DNA of 64,000 bases from JBCCGR01 sp039029195. Lineage in GTDB: Bacteria > Pseudomonadota > Alphaproteobacteria > Rhizobiales > Rhizobiaceae. This document shows positions 35,903 through 45,659 of this stretch, piece after piece. Numbering within the stretch: the first letter of the stretch is position 1; every line of letters starts with the position of its first letter. Where the stretch lies: assembly GCA_039029195.1 (NCBI GenBank), contig JBCCGR010000004.1, forward strand, positions 110,449 to 174,448. The letters are read 5' to 3'. The notes beneath the pieces are model-generated. The model was given only the letters and a program-made list of their open reading frames with translations. It did not search any database and had not been told where the DNA came from. The translations under genes were made by a program, and so were the position numbers.

Positions 35903-36901
35903 TCAGCGCAGTGTCTTGTTGTTTTCCATGTCCATCCACATGGAAAAGAAGAAGCTGTTGATTGAGAAGCTTGTACTGAATAAGAGCGCCAGAGTGCTCA
36001 GGATCGGAGCTGAACCAGCCTGCACCCATCCAATCAGGACTGAAATGAAGAAGAAGATGGCCAAAATCGCCATGAACAGTCCGAACAGGAAAAACAGAAT
36101 GAGAGGGTGGAAATCGTAAACCACATATTTCAGCCACAGGCGTTCCAGGCCGCGGCGTATCAATATGTTCGAGATGGTGAAGACAACACGACGGATTTTA
36201 ATACCGCTGACTTCGCCCACATTGTAGACCGGGCGAACCGGCACATCGCGCACACGGAAATTCTGGATGTTCAGGGTGACCAGCAAATCGTTTGGCTGTC
36301 CGTACCGCTTGTACATTTTTTGCCAGTCAACCTTGTGCAAAACGTCCCGATCAACAACCGTGTAGCCGCACTGGCTGTCGCTGACATGCCAATAGCCCGA
36401 GGCGAGTTTTGTCAGCAGTGACAGGACAGAGTTTCCGAAGAATCGGATTCCCGGAATAATGTGGCGGGACTGTTGGAAGATAAGTCGATTGCCCTTGCTG
36501 TAGTTCACGCCGTCGACAAATACCGGCTCCAGAAGGATTGGCAGTTCCACCGGGTCCATCTGGGCGTCGCCAGCCATCACAACGGCTGCGTCCATATCAT
36601 TGTCGCGGCACCATTCGTAGCCTGATGCAATGCCGCCACCAACGCCCTGGTTTTCGGTATGCTTGATCAGGACCACCCGATCATCCTCTTCCTTCAGGCG
36701 TTCGACTTCCTTGACTGTGTCATCGGTGCTGACGTCATCGACAATGACGATCGCGTCCACATAGTCAGGTAGCGTGTTGACCACGACCGCAATGTTGCGC
36801 TGCTCATTGTGGCAGGGAACAACAATGCCGATCTTCTTGTCGTACAGAATTTTGAGGAGATCTTTATCGACGTCGTCGTCAGACGGTTTGGAAAAATGCA
36901 T
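35903..36901 (-). CDS. Family 2 glycosyltransferase
   Basis: A 332-residue protein with an N-terminal GT-A domain: IGIVVPCHNEQRNI, then VIVDDVSTDDTVK and VMAGDAQMDP with the metal-binding aspartate pattern of polyprenyl-phosphate sugar transferases. Two hydrophobic helices near residues 263-310 suggest membrane attachment. It likely transfers a sugar to a lipid carrier for surface polysaccharide. ATG 36901 is chosen because GGGGGA lies a few bases upstream. It is on the same strand as the flippase but 266 bases away, an interval in which I see no gene. Confidence 0.85.
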   Translation of the reverse strand: MHFSKPSDDDVDKDLLKILYDKKIGIVVPCHNEQRNIAVVVNTLPDYVDAIVIVDDVSTDDTVKEVERLKEEDDRVVLIKHTENQGVGGGIASGYEWCRDNDMDAAVVMAGDAQMDPVELPILLEPVFVDGVNYSKGNRLIFQQSRHIIPGIRFFGNSVLSLLTKLASGYWHVSDSQCGYTVVDRDVLHKVDWQKMYKRYGQPNDLLVTLNIQNFRVRDVPVRPVYNVGEVSGIKIRRVVFTISNILIRRGLERLWLKYVVYDFHPLILFFLFGLFMAILAIFFFISVLIGWVQAGSAPILSTLALLFSTSFSINSFFFSMWMDMENNKTLR

Positions 36902-37167
36902 CCTGTCCCCCAAAGATTGGATTGCGAGTGATGTCGTCGGCGATGCGACCGACCAACCTGCGCAGTGATCTGTGTTGTTGCTTTGGATATCTATCCGACC
37001 GAACGAAAGAGCGTCGGCGCAATCGACAGGTTAGTTCACAAACCCGTCGCGGCACTCCCTACGAATTTGTTGATGGAATGTCGACAGGTGGTGTCTGGTT
37101 GCGACAATTTTTTTTGCGAATTGGTAAAGGTGCGCGGTAGCTGGAGCATCGATCGTTTGCCGCGAAA

Positions 37168-38475
37168 TCAGATCAGTATTCTGAGTCCGGTCAATCTGCG
37201 AATGAGCACGACTGCAAGCACCCCGGAAATCACGGTGGCGAAGGCTGTTGCCATTGCAGCGCCATTGATGCCGAACATTGGAATGAGAAGGGCATTGGCG
37301 ACGATGTTCACCACGATCACAGCACCTACGAAGAGAGTTTGCCAACCGGGAAGACCGGCCTGTGTGAAGGCCATGTTGAAGCACATTGCGCCACCAGCAA
37401 ACGCGAAGCTGGCAACCAGAATGGCCATGGGAACGGTTGCCCCGATAAATTCCGGGTCTTTGAGAACAATCGGTGCCAGCAAGGGATAAATCAGATAGGC
37501 GGCTGCGGCCGCAACCAGCATGACCACGAAAAAGGCGGCGGCGATCTTGCGGCTCAAGCTAAGCATGTCGGTCAGCTTGCCGTCTTCGACAGACTTGGTG
37601 ATCAGCGGGTTCACATTGTTGCGGACCACGAAGATGAGCTGCGATGCGGCATCAAATACAAGAACGGCGATGGTGTATATCCCAACATTCACGGCATCGA
37701 GAAAGATGCCGATCATGAGAACGTCAACTCTGGTGTTGAGTTCAGACAGGGTGCCCGACAGGAACACTTTCACACCAAATCTGAAACGGTCTTTTATCGC
37801 CGACAAGCCGCTGAAGATGCGATCTTTGATGACGCGCTGCTTCAGAACATAGACCAGAACGATGGGGAACAGCACCAGTTCTCCGCCAGTCAGAATTCCC
37901 GATAGCGCCCAGCCGGGAATATCAAAGACGATTGCCAGCACCAGAAACAGAATGATCAACCCAAAGCGAAGCGACTGCAGCACCGCGAACGCCCGCATAT
38001 GCCGCATGCCGTTGACCACGGAAAGCAGCACTTTGTTCAAAGAGAAAAACAAAAGGCCGGGTATGGCCAGAAACCAGGCGTTCTTAAATTCGGATAACCC
38101 GGAATAAACACTTGCCAGTGGGAAGGTCGCAATCACGCAGATTGGCAGCACAATCGCGCTGGCGATCAATGTGGCGCTGATGGCGGAGCTGACCCCTGCT
38201 GATACTTCGCCAGCATCGCGTCCATGAAATTGTGACACCGTGCGCAGGACCGAAAAGTGGATGCCAAACGTGCATAGCTGGGAAAACAGAATGAACAGCG
38301 CGAAGATGATGTTGAACAGGCCGAGCGTCTCCGGCCCGTAACTGCGGCCAATGATCAGATTAAGCGCAATTCCGGCAAACCCGAGCACCACCAACGATGC
38401 CAGATTCCAGATGATCCCTGTGCGCAGGCTTGGTTCGGGATGTTCTGTGTCCGGAGGCGTAGCGGTGTCGGTCAT
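37168..38475 (-). CDS. Polysaccharide flippase (Wzx-like, MATE-fold)
   Basis: A 435-residue membrane protein with about 12-14 hydrophobic segments and the MOP-superfamily pattern (IIGRSYGPETLGLFNIIFAL near residue 43). It probably moves lipid-linked glycans across the inner membrane. It is encoded 10 bases after the 1104-residue membrane protein on the same strand, so the two are co-transcribed. Together with the glycosyltransferase and the amidotransferase it suggests one locus for a decorated surface glycan. Confidence 0.8.
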   Translation of the reverse strand: MTDTATPPDTEHPEPSLRTGIIWNLASLVVLGFAGIALNLIIGRSYGPETLGLFNIIFALFILFSQLCTFGIHFSVLRTVSQFHGRDAGEVSAGVSSAISATLIASAIVLPICVIATFPLASVYSGLSEFKNAWFLAIPGLLFFSLNKVLLSVVNGMRHMRAFAVLQSLRFGLIILFLVLAIVFDIPGWALSGILTGGELVLFPIVLVYVLKQRVIKDRIFSGLSAIKDRFRFGVKVFLSGTLSELNTRVDVLMIGIFLDAVNVGIYTIAVLVFDAASQLIFVVRNNVNPLITKSVEDGKLTDMLSLSRKIAAAFFVVMLVAAAAAYLIYPLLAPIVLKDPEFIGATVPMAILVASFAFAGGAMCFNMAFTQAGLPGWQTLFVGAVIVVNIVANALLIPMFGINGAAMATAFATVISGVLAVVLIRRLTGLRILI

Positions 38476-38485
38476 AGTTCAGATC

Positions 38486-41400
38486 CTAGTTTCCAGGGAT
38501 CAAGTTGGTTCCCAACTTCGAAGACGTTTCTTCGAGGTGATTGAGCGGCAGTTTGAGTTCCCTGCCGGTGGCATCCCGAAGCAAAAGGTTCATTATGTAG
38601 TTGGTGATTTTCAGATGACCCGGTTCCGTTTTCCATTCGAATTCGCGTTCTGCGCGTTCTGTGACTGCAAGCAGCGCGACCCGCTCGGGAACACAAGGCA
38701 AGACCTGGCTTGATCTGAATGAAAGCGGATAGTCGGTCACGATGAGCTTGTCCATTTTCAGGACTGACAGTTTGCCACCGCCGTCAATCTCATCGCCTGG
38801 TTTTTCCTTCTTGAACCTCTCCGGATTGGCCAGGTCGACATCGTTCGGTTTCAGGCAGCGATAGGCAAGCCGCATGTCTGCCAGTGTCGATCCAGACAAG
38901 CCCAGATCCATTTCCACGACGATGCTTGACCAGGACCCAAGAGCAAAATTCTCCAGAATTTCCCGCCGCTGTTCGTAAGGGAACGCCAGGAATGGAAGGC
39001 GTGTTTTGAGCCTCCGGCCATCAGCAAGGTCAATGTTCACATTGCCGCTGCTCATGTCGGCGGACGGGCTGAGGAAACGGGAATTGAGGTCATCAATTTC
39101 CATCGAAGTTCCTGCTTTCAGCGCGCCTGACAAAGCATCAACGCGCCGCACCTCAATGCTCTTTTCGCGCTTGACCCTCTCGATCTTCACATCGTGCACC
39201 CGAAAATCCGTTCCAGGAAGCACTTCAAGATCGACGTTCAACTCCCACTTTCCCGATCTGCGGTTCAGGTCAGATGATTCCACATCCCAGACATGAGCCA
39301 TTTCCACCAGACGGGAAACCGACTGTGGTTCTGATGGCAACACACCTTCCCAAATGAGGACGGGCAGGCGCTTGTCGACGGCCATTGAAATTCTGGCGTA
39401 GCCACTACCGGAAATTTTGGCACCCACCAGATATTCCCCGTTTTCAGCCGGGCTTTGGAAAACAGATAGCAGGCGAAATCCGCGCCGGAAGCCGGCTGCG
39501 TAGTACAAACCCACCCATCCGGATTCATACACCGACCGCCACCTTTGCTCGGCGCGAAGGCGCAGTCCGGGCTCTTCAGAGCCGCCAAGCCCCAGTGTTT
39601 CCCAGATCCCGCTGTAGGTTCTTCGTGCCGGTAGGGATGACACAAACTCGGTGAAGTCGGCAGATCCGATATTGGGCCGGTTCTGTGCCAGCACCGGCTC
39701 AGTCTCGGGAGATGAAGGTGTGTCCAACAGCTTGTAGAGAAAATAGCCGTCAGACGAATCCTCAATTTGAACTCTCGATGGGTCTGACAGCAGATGCTTC
39801 AGTCCCGAGTGCAGATATTCGACCGTGGAGTAAGGCGGCGTGAACAGATGGGTGATGCCTTCTTCACGCAACTTGTCGTAAACATCTTCGGCACTTTTTC
39901 CGGAGTAGGCGCTGAGAATGCTCGGGTCGGCCCAGCTGACCATCCGGACATTGCCATAGTAGGCGGTCCCCGCAGCACGGAACGACAGAACCTTGGAATC
40001 TGCAGGGATTGCTCCGGTTTCCAGTCGCTTGTTGAAGCGCTGAATCAACCTGAATTGCGGATATTGGGAATACTCGATCTTGCGCTGCTCACTGAACCAC
40101 TTGCTCGTGTTGTTCACCGAGAAGATCGAAAAACGGTCCAGCATCAGAAGCAACGCGACCACATTTGCAGTGACCAACAGGACCATTGCTATGTTGAAGT
40201 GCGTGTAGCGTGGGATTGCACTGGACCAGATTGCGGCTTCTTTGGTGCCCAGATTCCATAGAAAATAGATCAGGCTGCCTTTTAAACGCGCGTCCTGGGG
40301 TGGCGGCCCCTGGCGATCGCGATTGGCCGCATATCTCGCAATTCTCTTCTGCAGAAGCCGAATATACTTGTCGACCATCCACACGAGGATGATGGTTGCG
40401 ATACCAATCATCGTCACGAGGTAACGCGGGTTCTTAACGATCAGTTCCATTTCGAGCAAAATGGAAAGTGCAACGATTGCCGAAAACCCGATCAGCGTCC
40501 AAATTCCAACGGTGATGGTGTTTGGCCGGGTCCACCGGGTTCTGGCGACTGACCATCGAATTTTGCGCCTTACTGCCAGGCCGATAAAATTTATCACCAC
40601 CAGCAACAACATCAGCCCGTGGGCCGGTCCCAGCAGAGCCCAATCCCAGTAAACCCGCAGAAACCCGTTCAACACGATGTCTGTCAGGTTTGAGATGCCG
40701 CGGACGCTGCGCAGATGTTCTTCGGTGTTGAGTTCTTCGATTTCCCAAACCGGAACCGTGTCTGCAACAAATGATCCGCTGCGGATGAGGTTGATGATCA
40801 GGTCCGGCAGAACAACCGCAACCGCCGCGGCAAAGGCGACCCAGGCCATCTGCGGGTTTCGGATGCCGCGAAAGATCCAGAAAACGGCGATCAGTCCAGC
40901 CGAAATTCCCAGCACAAGCCATCCAATGGAATGGGCAAAAATCGCCAGACCGGAACACAGGCCAAAAAACAGTGACGACTTCCAGTCGGGGTTTTGGATC
41001 CAGCTTGCAAACAACAATATGACGGCAGTCCAGATTCCAATTCTGACCACATCCACATGAAGATCGTAGGTCTCGAACAGGAGGATGGGGGTCAGGGCGA
41101 CAATCAGTGCGGCGATGATCCCCCGGTAGCGCCGTGCCTGTCCAGCAAACGCGTAAACCAGGAACGAGAATGCGAACAGGTTGAACACGTTCGCCATTGT
41201 CGCAGCGCCTGCGACCTTGGCACTGCCCTGCACAAACATCGGCCAGGCCAGGATCAGGGAAAACCCCGGAGGATGTGTCCAGGCCGCATAAAAGCCGTTG
41301 GCCAGATCCGGATTGGTGAGCGGGTATACACCTGTGAGGGCTTTGTTTTCAAAAATTGCCCGGGCAACCGTCAGATATTCCAGCGGATCGTTGGCCGATG

Positions 41401-41800
41401 GCGGGAGCATCATGCTGGTGACCGCCACGATCCCGAAAAACAGAACGAGCACGAAACATCCAAATACGTTCAAGGCTGAATAGGTTGAACGCCCAGGACG
41501 GCAAAGCAGCGCATTCAGGGCAGAGTTGAAATCGCGGCCGATTTTTTGTCTCAACGCCACAGCAATGATTAGGCAGATGCCGGTCACTGCCAAGGCGTAG
41601 GTGAAGGACGATTGACCGGGCAAAATCCGCAGGATGAGCGAGAATATCCACGCTTGAAACAGAGACGTCGCCATCGTCGAAACCGCCAGTCGCTGAGTGG
41701 CATCTATGCGCTTTCCAAGACCCGAAACTCCGAGCAGCGCATGTACAGCCGCAAGTGAGGCGATGAGCGTGATCAGATATAAAATGCTGGCGGCAAGCAT
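38486..41800 (-). CDS. Large membrane protein, putative lipid-linked sugar transferase
   Basis: A 1104-residue protein. The first half (about residues 1-560) has about twelve hydrophobic helices with an early periplasmic loop SANDPLEYLTVARAIFENK, a place where GT-C glycosyltransferases such as ArnT or PMT families carry an acidic catalytic site. The second half (about 560-1100) is soluble, strand rich and unlike anything I recognise. The layout fits a glycosyltransferase that works on the outer side of the membrane with a large periplasmic substrate-binding domain, but this is inference. It is first in the operon with the flippase. The 204 bases between it and galD contain no recognised gene. 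Confidence 0.7.
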   Translation of the reverse strand: MLAASILYLITLIASLAAVHALLGVSGLGKRIDATQRLAVSTMATSLFQAWIFSLILRILPGQSSFTYALAVTGICLIIAVALRQKIGRDFNSALNALLCRPGRSTYSALNVFGCFVLVLFFGIVAVTSMMLPPSANDPLEYLTVARAIFENKALTGVYPLTNPDLANGFYAAWTHPPGFSLILAWPMFVQGSAKVAGAATMANVFNLFAFSFLVYAFAGQARRYRGIIAALIVALTPILLFETYDLHVDVVRIGIWTAVILLFASWIQNPDWKSSLFFGLCSGLAIFAHSIGWLVLGISAGLIAVFWIFRGIRNPQMAWVAFAAAVAVVLPDLIINLIRSGSFVADTVPVWEIEELNTEEHLRSVRGISNLTDIVLNGFLRVYWDWALLGPAHGLMLLLVVINFIGLAVRRKIRWSVARTRWTRPNTITVGIWTLIGFSAIVALSILLEMELIVKNPRYLVTMIGIATIILVWMVDKYIRLLQKRIARYAANRDRQGPPPQDARLKGSLIYFLWNLGTKEAAIWSSAIPRYTHFNIAMVLLVTANVVALLLMLDRFSIFSVNNTSKWFSEQRKIEYSQYPQFRLIQRFNKRLETGAIPADSKVLSFRAAGTAYYGNVRMVSWADPSILSAYSGKSAEDVYDKLREEGITHLFTPPYSTVEYLHSGLKHLLSDPSRVQIEDSSDGYFLYKLLDTPSSPETEPVLAQNRPNIGSADFTEFVSSLPARRTYSGIWETLGLGGSEEPGLRLRAEQRWRSVYESGWVGLYYAAGFRRGFRLLSVFQSPAENGEYLVGAKISGSGYARISMAVDKRLPVLIWEGVLPSEPQSVSRLVEMAHVWDVESSDLNRRSGKWELNVDLEVLPGTDFRVHDVKIERVKREKSIEVRRVDALSGALKAGTSMEIDDLNSRFLSPSADMSSGNVNIDLADGRRLKTRLPFLAFPYEQRREILENFALGSWSSIVVEMDLGLSGSTLADMRLAYRCLKPNDVDLANPERFKKEKPGDEIDGGGKLSVLKMDKLIVTDYPLSFRSSQVLPCVPERVALLAVTERAEREFEWKTEPGHLKITNYIMNLLLRDATGRELKLPLNHLEETSSKLGTNLIPGN

Positions 41801-42004
41801 AGTTCGTCAGTTTTCCCCAATTGGCTGACCAGCGGGCCTTGCCCACAAACATCCGCCAACCGACACACGTCTTGCATGTTTTCCCAAGGCGGTGAGGTGG
41901 CTATATCGGCTTTGATGCACCGGCGCTATGAAATTTTGTTGGAAATCAACGGTGTGCTTAAGAGGCGCGCGCTGGAACCCGGCGAGGCTCGCTGACCAAC
42001 TCAA

Positions 42005-43057
42005 TCAGAACACAAACCCGTCGAAGAGTTTACGCGCAGTTCGAACGACAGCGGCGGAGGTGATCGTGCCATCCTCGTCGATTTTTACCGATATCGCGGC
42101 AGAGCCCGAGGGGTGCTCGACCGAAACAGTCTGGTCTCCGGTTTGCTTTATTGTGGCGAGCTCAGCAGCAGGGCCACGGTCGAGAAAACAGGCTGTTGCG
42201 ACACTGACGGCACCCAACACGCCAATGCTGGCGTGGCAACGGTGGGGAATGAAGGTTCGCGTTGAAACAATGCCGCCGGCTTGAGCAGGGCTGACCATGG
42301 TCATTTTGGGCACGGTTTTTTGGCTGACATCCCCAAGGTTTATCAACTGGCCACAGGCATGGCGGACCTTTTCAAGCCGCGCCTTCAAGTCGGTGTTGGC
42401 GTCGAGCTCTTCACGGGTTTCTAGGCCCGTGATGCCGAAGTCCGACGCGCGGCACACCACAACCGGCATGCCGTTGTCGATCATCGTGACTTCAATGCCT
42501 TCAACAATGTCCGCCGGATTGCCGGTCGGCAGCAGCGCACCGCAGGTCGAGCCCGCACTGTCCTTGAACTCAATGGATACTGGTGCGGCGGTGCCGGGCA
42601 CCCCGTCAATTTGCGCATTTCCCTCATATGTTGGTCGGCCTGATGGAGTCTGGATGGTCGCAATGGCCACCTGATCGGTGTTTTCCTGATAAATGGTGAC
42701 TTCGGTGGTTGGCGACGTGGCTGGCACAAGACCGCGCTCGATCGCAAATGGACCAACCCCTGCCAGAATATTACCGCAGTTCTGACCATCAGAGACGGTC
42801 GGCTGGTCGACCGCCACCTGTAGAAACAGATAGTCCACATCAATGCCCGGGCGAGCTGATTTTCGCACAATGGCGACCTTTGAGGTGAGGGGATCTGCCC
42901 CGCCCATGCCATCAATCTGGCGCGGGTCAGGGGACCCCATCACTCGTGAGAGAAAGGCATCCCGGTCGTCCGGCAAATCGTCGGCAAGGAAATAGCCGCC
43001 CTTCGAGGTGCCGCCGCGCATCCACATGCAGCGCACACCATCGATGGGGTCAGACAT
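42005..43057 (-). CDS. galD: 4-oxalomesaconate tautomerase (PrpF family)
   Basis: A 350-residue PrpF-type isomerase beginning CMWMRGGTSKGGYFLADDLP, with IDGMGGADPLTSKVAIV and the NCGNILAGVGPFA segment that carries a catalytic cysteine. GalD in gallate degradation and LigU in protocatechuate 4,5-cleavage convert the keto and enol forms of 4-oxalomesaconate. The assignment is supported by the two upstream genes galC and galB, overlapping in series. PrpF-like proteins can also act in the methylcitrate pathway, but no prp genes are here. Confidence 0.85.
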   Translation of the reverse strand: MSDPIDGVRCMWMRGGTSKGGYFLADDLPDDRDAFLSRVMGSPDPRQIDGMGGADPLTSKVAIVRKSARPGIDVDYLFLQVAVDQPTVSDGQNCGNILAGVGPFAIERGLVPATSPTTEVTIYQENTDQVAIATIQTPSGRPTYEGNAQIDGVPGTAAPVSIEFKDSAGSTCGALLPTGNPADIVEGIEVTMIDNGMPVVVCRASDFGITGLETREELDANTDLKARLEKVRHACGQLINLGDVSQKTVPKMTMVSPAQAGGIVSTRTFIPHRCHASIGVLGAVSVATACFLDRGPAAELATIKQTGDQTVSVEHPSGSAAISVKIDEDGTITSAAVVRTARKLFDGFVF

Positions 43058-43739
43058 ATTTCAAACCCTTTTCGGCCAGCCGTTCCCGCATTTTATACAT
43101 ATCAAGCCCAAGCTCGCCCTTTGCGAGCCGCTGGCGTTTTTCATCTTCGTTGGCAAGCCGTTCAAAGGCAGCGTTCATGACGTCCTCAGCCCTCTCGCGC
43201 TTGACGACGCAAACACCGTCATCATCGGCCAGAACCACATCGCCGGGGTTGATGGCGGCACCGGCGCACACAACCGGCACGTTCACCGAACCAAGGGTCT
43301 CCTTCACCGTTCCTTGCGCGCAGATGGCCTTGGACCACACGGGAAACTCCATCGCCGTCAGATCTTTCACGTCCCGCACGCCTGCATCAATGATCAGGCC
43401 GCGGCACCCGCGCGCCTGGGCAGACGTCGCGATGAGGTCACCAAAATAGCCAGCCTCTGAAGGCGAGGTTGTGGCCAGCACCAGCACGTCGCCGGGCGTT
43501 AGCTGTTCGATGGCCACATGAAGCATCCAGTTGTCGCAAGGTGGCGCGGAAATGGTGATCGCGCTGCCACCAATTGCGGCGCCTGAATAGATGGGCCGCA
43601 TATAACTTGCCAACAATCCGGTCCGCCCCTGCGCTTCGTGGACGGTGGCAACACCGCACCCGGCAAGCGCGTCGATCACATCGGCTTCGGCGCGTTCAAT
43701 GTTCTGAACGACAATGTTCTGGAGGCTTTCTGACATCAT
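43050..43739 (-). CDS. galC: 4-carboxy-4-hydroxy-2-oxoadipate aldolase (GalC/LigK, RraA-fold)
   Basis: A 229-residue protein of the RraA-like aldolase family. GGSAITISAPPCDNWMLHVAIE and GDVLVLATTSPSEAGYFGDLIA are the recognisable substrate-site stretches, and RGCRGLIIDAGVRDV holds the metal-binding Arg-Asp region. It splits 4-carboxy-4-hydroxy-2-oxoadipate into pyruvate and oxaloacetate and may also decarboxylate oxaloacetate. The ATG at 43739 overlaps the galB stop (ATGA), and its stop overlaps the galD start by eight bases, so the three form one coupled operon. Confidence 0.87.
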   Translation of the reverse strand: MMSESLQNIVVQNIERAEADVIDALAGCGVATVHEAQGRTGLLASYMRPIYSGAAIGGSAITISAPPCDNWMLHVAIEQLTPGDVLVLATTSPSEAGYFGDLIATSAQARGCRGLIIDAGVRDVKDLTAMEFPVWSKAICAQGTVKETLGSVNVPVVCAGAAINPGDVVLADDDGVCVVKRERAEDVMNAAFERLANEDEKRQRLAKGELGLDMYKMRERLAEKGLKYV

Positions 43740-44467
43740 AACTGATCCACGCATCTTGGGAAAACGGACTGGAAGGCTTCAGCATGAGTTGCGGCACGTC
43801 CACCCGCCTGACCACCCGAATTGCGCCGAAAATGATTGGCCCGGTTCTTCGCGACGTTGGTGTAATAGTCCCAAAGGTGATGCTGGCCCTGCATGCACTC
43901 GATTGCCGCTCGCTTTTTGTCCCAGACCTCGGAAATGTCGAGAAATGTGTCGGGTTTCCAGCCCATCTGCTCGGTCTGGTGCGGTTCGAACAGATAGAGT
44001 TGTGGCGCTCCCAGAACTTTTTCGCCGGGATTGTGGCCCCAGGCCTGGGCAATCATGCGGCACTCCAAAACCACATTGGTCGTGTACATATGGTCCGTGT
44101 TGTAGGGGTCATATTGGGAATGGCTCAGCATGAAAGACGGCTGCACCTTGCGAATTAGGTCCACCAGACGATCTTTGGCCTCCCGGTCGAGTTCCAGCGG
44201 GTAATCGCCAAGATCAAAGAACTGGATGTCGTGCACATCGAGCGCTGTCGCGGCCGCTTCAGCCTCCGCGCGACGCAGGCTTTTCACCTCGTCCAGCGAC
44301 TTGCCCTCTTTCCACAGCCGCGCACTTTCTCCGCGCTCCCCATAAGAAAGGCAAACCACGGTGACATCGAATCCGCGCTTCTGATGAAGTGCGATGGCAC
44401 CAGCACAGCGCCACGCAAAATCGGCTGCGTGCGCGGAGACAACAAGGGCGGTTGGATTTTCAGACAT
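43736..44467 (-). CDS. galB: 4-oxalomesaconate hydratase (GalB, PIG-L family)
   Basis: A 243-residue zinc-dependent PIG-L/LmbE fold protein. In place of the deacetylase AHPDD motif it reads SAHAADFAWRCAGAIALH, close to the form known in GalB of Pseudomonas putida, which hydrates 4-oxalomesaconate. YGERGES and SHSQYDPYNTDHMYTT carry further metal-site residues. First gene of galBCD. Many bacteria use the unrelated LigJ for this step, so the presence of the GalB type indicates the gallate-like lineage of the pathway. Confidence 0.85.
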   Translation of the reverse strand: MSENPTALVVSAHAADFAWRCAGAIALHQKRGFDVTVVCLSYGERGESARLWKEGKSLDEVKSLRRAEAEAAATALDVHDIQFFDLGDYPLELDREAKDRLVDLIRKVQPSFMLSHSQYDPYNTDHMYTTNVVLECRMIAQAWGHNPGEKVLGAPQLYLFEPHQTEQMGWKPDTFLDISEVWDKKRAAIECMQGQHHLWDYYTNVAKNRANHFRRNSGGQAGGRAATHAEAFQSVFPRCVDQL

Positions 44468-44590
44468 AGTTCAATCCCGAACTGATTTGAATGAACAGAA
44501 ATCGAGCAATTTTGGTGCCGTACTTTCAACATGGCAAAGCGATGAACTCAAATTCGAGCGGCAATTTTTGCGTTTTGAGGCAATCAAAAA

Positions 44591-44624
44591 TTGATTCCGT
44601 TCACTAGTGGGATATAGTGGGCAG
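44591..44624 (+). promoter_or_regulatory. Putative promoter with tandem TAGTGGG operator, copy 1
   Basis: TTGATT (44591-44596), 16 bases and TATAGT (44613-44618) form a likely promoter for the beta-propeller operon. Over the -10 box lies CTAGTGGGATATAGTGGGCA (44604-44623), a direct repeat of TAGTGGG with a 10-base period, one helical turn. The same motif with one change is found at 51219-51239, before another gene of the cluster. The galBCD promoter must also lie in this divergent 205-base region. Confidence 0.55.
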
Positions 44625-44672
44625 GAACTTTTTGCAACGCAAGATCGGCTAACGCCGAAATTTGAGAGCTCC

Positions 44673-45659
44673 ATGCAATACACAGCCTATGCCGCGACCA
44701 TGCAGTCCGTCTGGTTTTCGCGTGACGAAGGGGAAAGCTGGTCCAGGCTTCTCACGCCAACCGGTGGATTTTACAATGAGGCCCGTTCGTGGAGCGTCTG
44801 TACGCATCCAGATCGCCCGGGAGAACTACTGACCGGCACGGATCAGGGGCTTTACCGGTTTACAGAGGACGCCGGGCGGTTTGACTATATCCCGTCGCCT
44901 ATGGATCCGTTGCACATTCAGCAGGTCAAGCAGCACCCTAAGGACCCGGATTTCATCGTTTGTGGCACACGGCCCGGCGAAATTTTCGTTTCTGAGAATG
45001 GCGGTGAGTCATGGCGGCGTTGCAATCTCAACACAGCAACCGAGTGCTGGTTCATCAACACCACGCGCGTGACTTCGGTCGCGTTTGATCCTTCGCACGA
45101 TAATTCGATCTGGATCACGGTGGAGATTGACGGCGTGTTTCGTTCGGACGATCGAGGGCACACCTGGACCCGCTTGGTCGACGGCTTGCATGACAATGAC
45201 ACTCATGACCTTGCGTTCCGCGACTATGGCAACGGCAAGCGCACCATCCTGTGTTCAACGGAAGAATCCATGCACCGCTCAACGGACGAGGGGCAGAGCT
45301 GGCAGCAGATTTTGATCCCGGAAGCGCCGTGGATGTATTTTCGCTCCATCAAGCAGCCGTTCGAAAACAGCGATACCATCATCGCGTCCGTTGGCGACAA
45401 ACCGTCAGGCGAAGAGGGGCTTCTGCTCATCAGTGATGATTTCGGAGAGACGTGGTCCCGCTGCGGCATGTCTGATCCGGCGAACTCCACCATATGGAGC
45501 ATTGGTACAAACGCCGCTGATCCGAACCTGTTGTTTGCCGTGACGATTTTTGGCCAGATATTCAAGAGCACCGATGGCGGACGAAACTGGCAAAAAATGA
45601 AACGCGAGCTGGGCGAGATCAGAATGGTCACCTGGGCGCCGGTTGGAGGTGACGCGTAA
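44673..45659 (+). CDS. BNR/Asp-box beta-propeller protein
   Basis: About 328 residues from ATG 44673 (a GTG at 44607 would put part of the operator in the coding region). Six Asp-box repeats of the S-x-D-x-G-x-x-W type are visible: SRDEGESWSR, SENGGESWRR, SDDRGHTWTR, STDEGQSWQQ, SDDFGETWSR and STDGGRNWQK. This indicates a beta-propeller like those of sialidases and YCF48/VPS10-type proteins. No signal peptide is evident, so it is probably cytosolic. It leads an operon of catabolic enzymes; a lactonase-like or carbohydrate-binding role is possible, but no catalytic residues can be assigned. Confidence 0.75.
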   Translation: MQYTAYAATMQSVWFSRDEGESWSRLLTPTGGFYNEARSWSVCTHPDRPGELLTGTDQGLYRFTEDAGRFDYIPSPMDPLHIQQVKQHPKDPDFIVCGTRPGEIFVSENGGESWRRCNLNTATECWFINTTRVTSVAFDPSHDNSIWITVEIDGVFRSDDRGHTWTRLVDGLHDNDTHDLAFRDYGNGKRTILCSTEESMHRSTDEGQSWQQILIPEAPWMYFRSIKQPFENSDTIIASVGDKPSGEEGLLLISDDFGETWSRCGMSDPANSTIWSIGTNAADPNLLFAVTIFGQIFKSTDGGRNWQKMKRELGEIRMVTWAPVGGDA

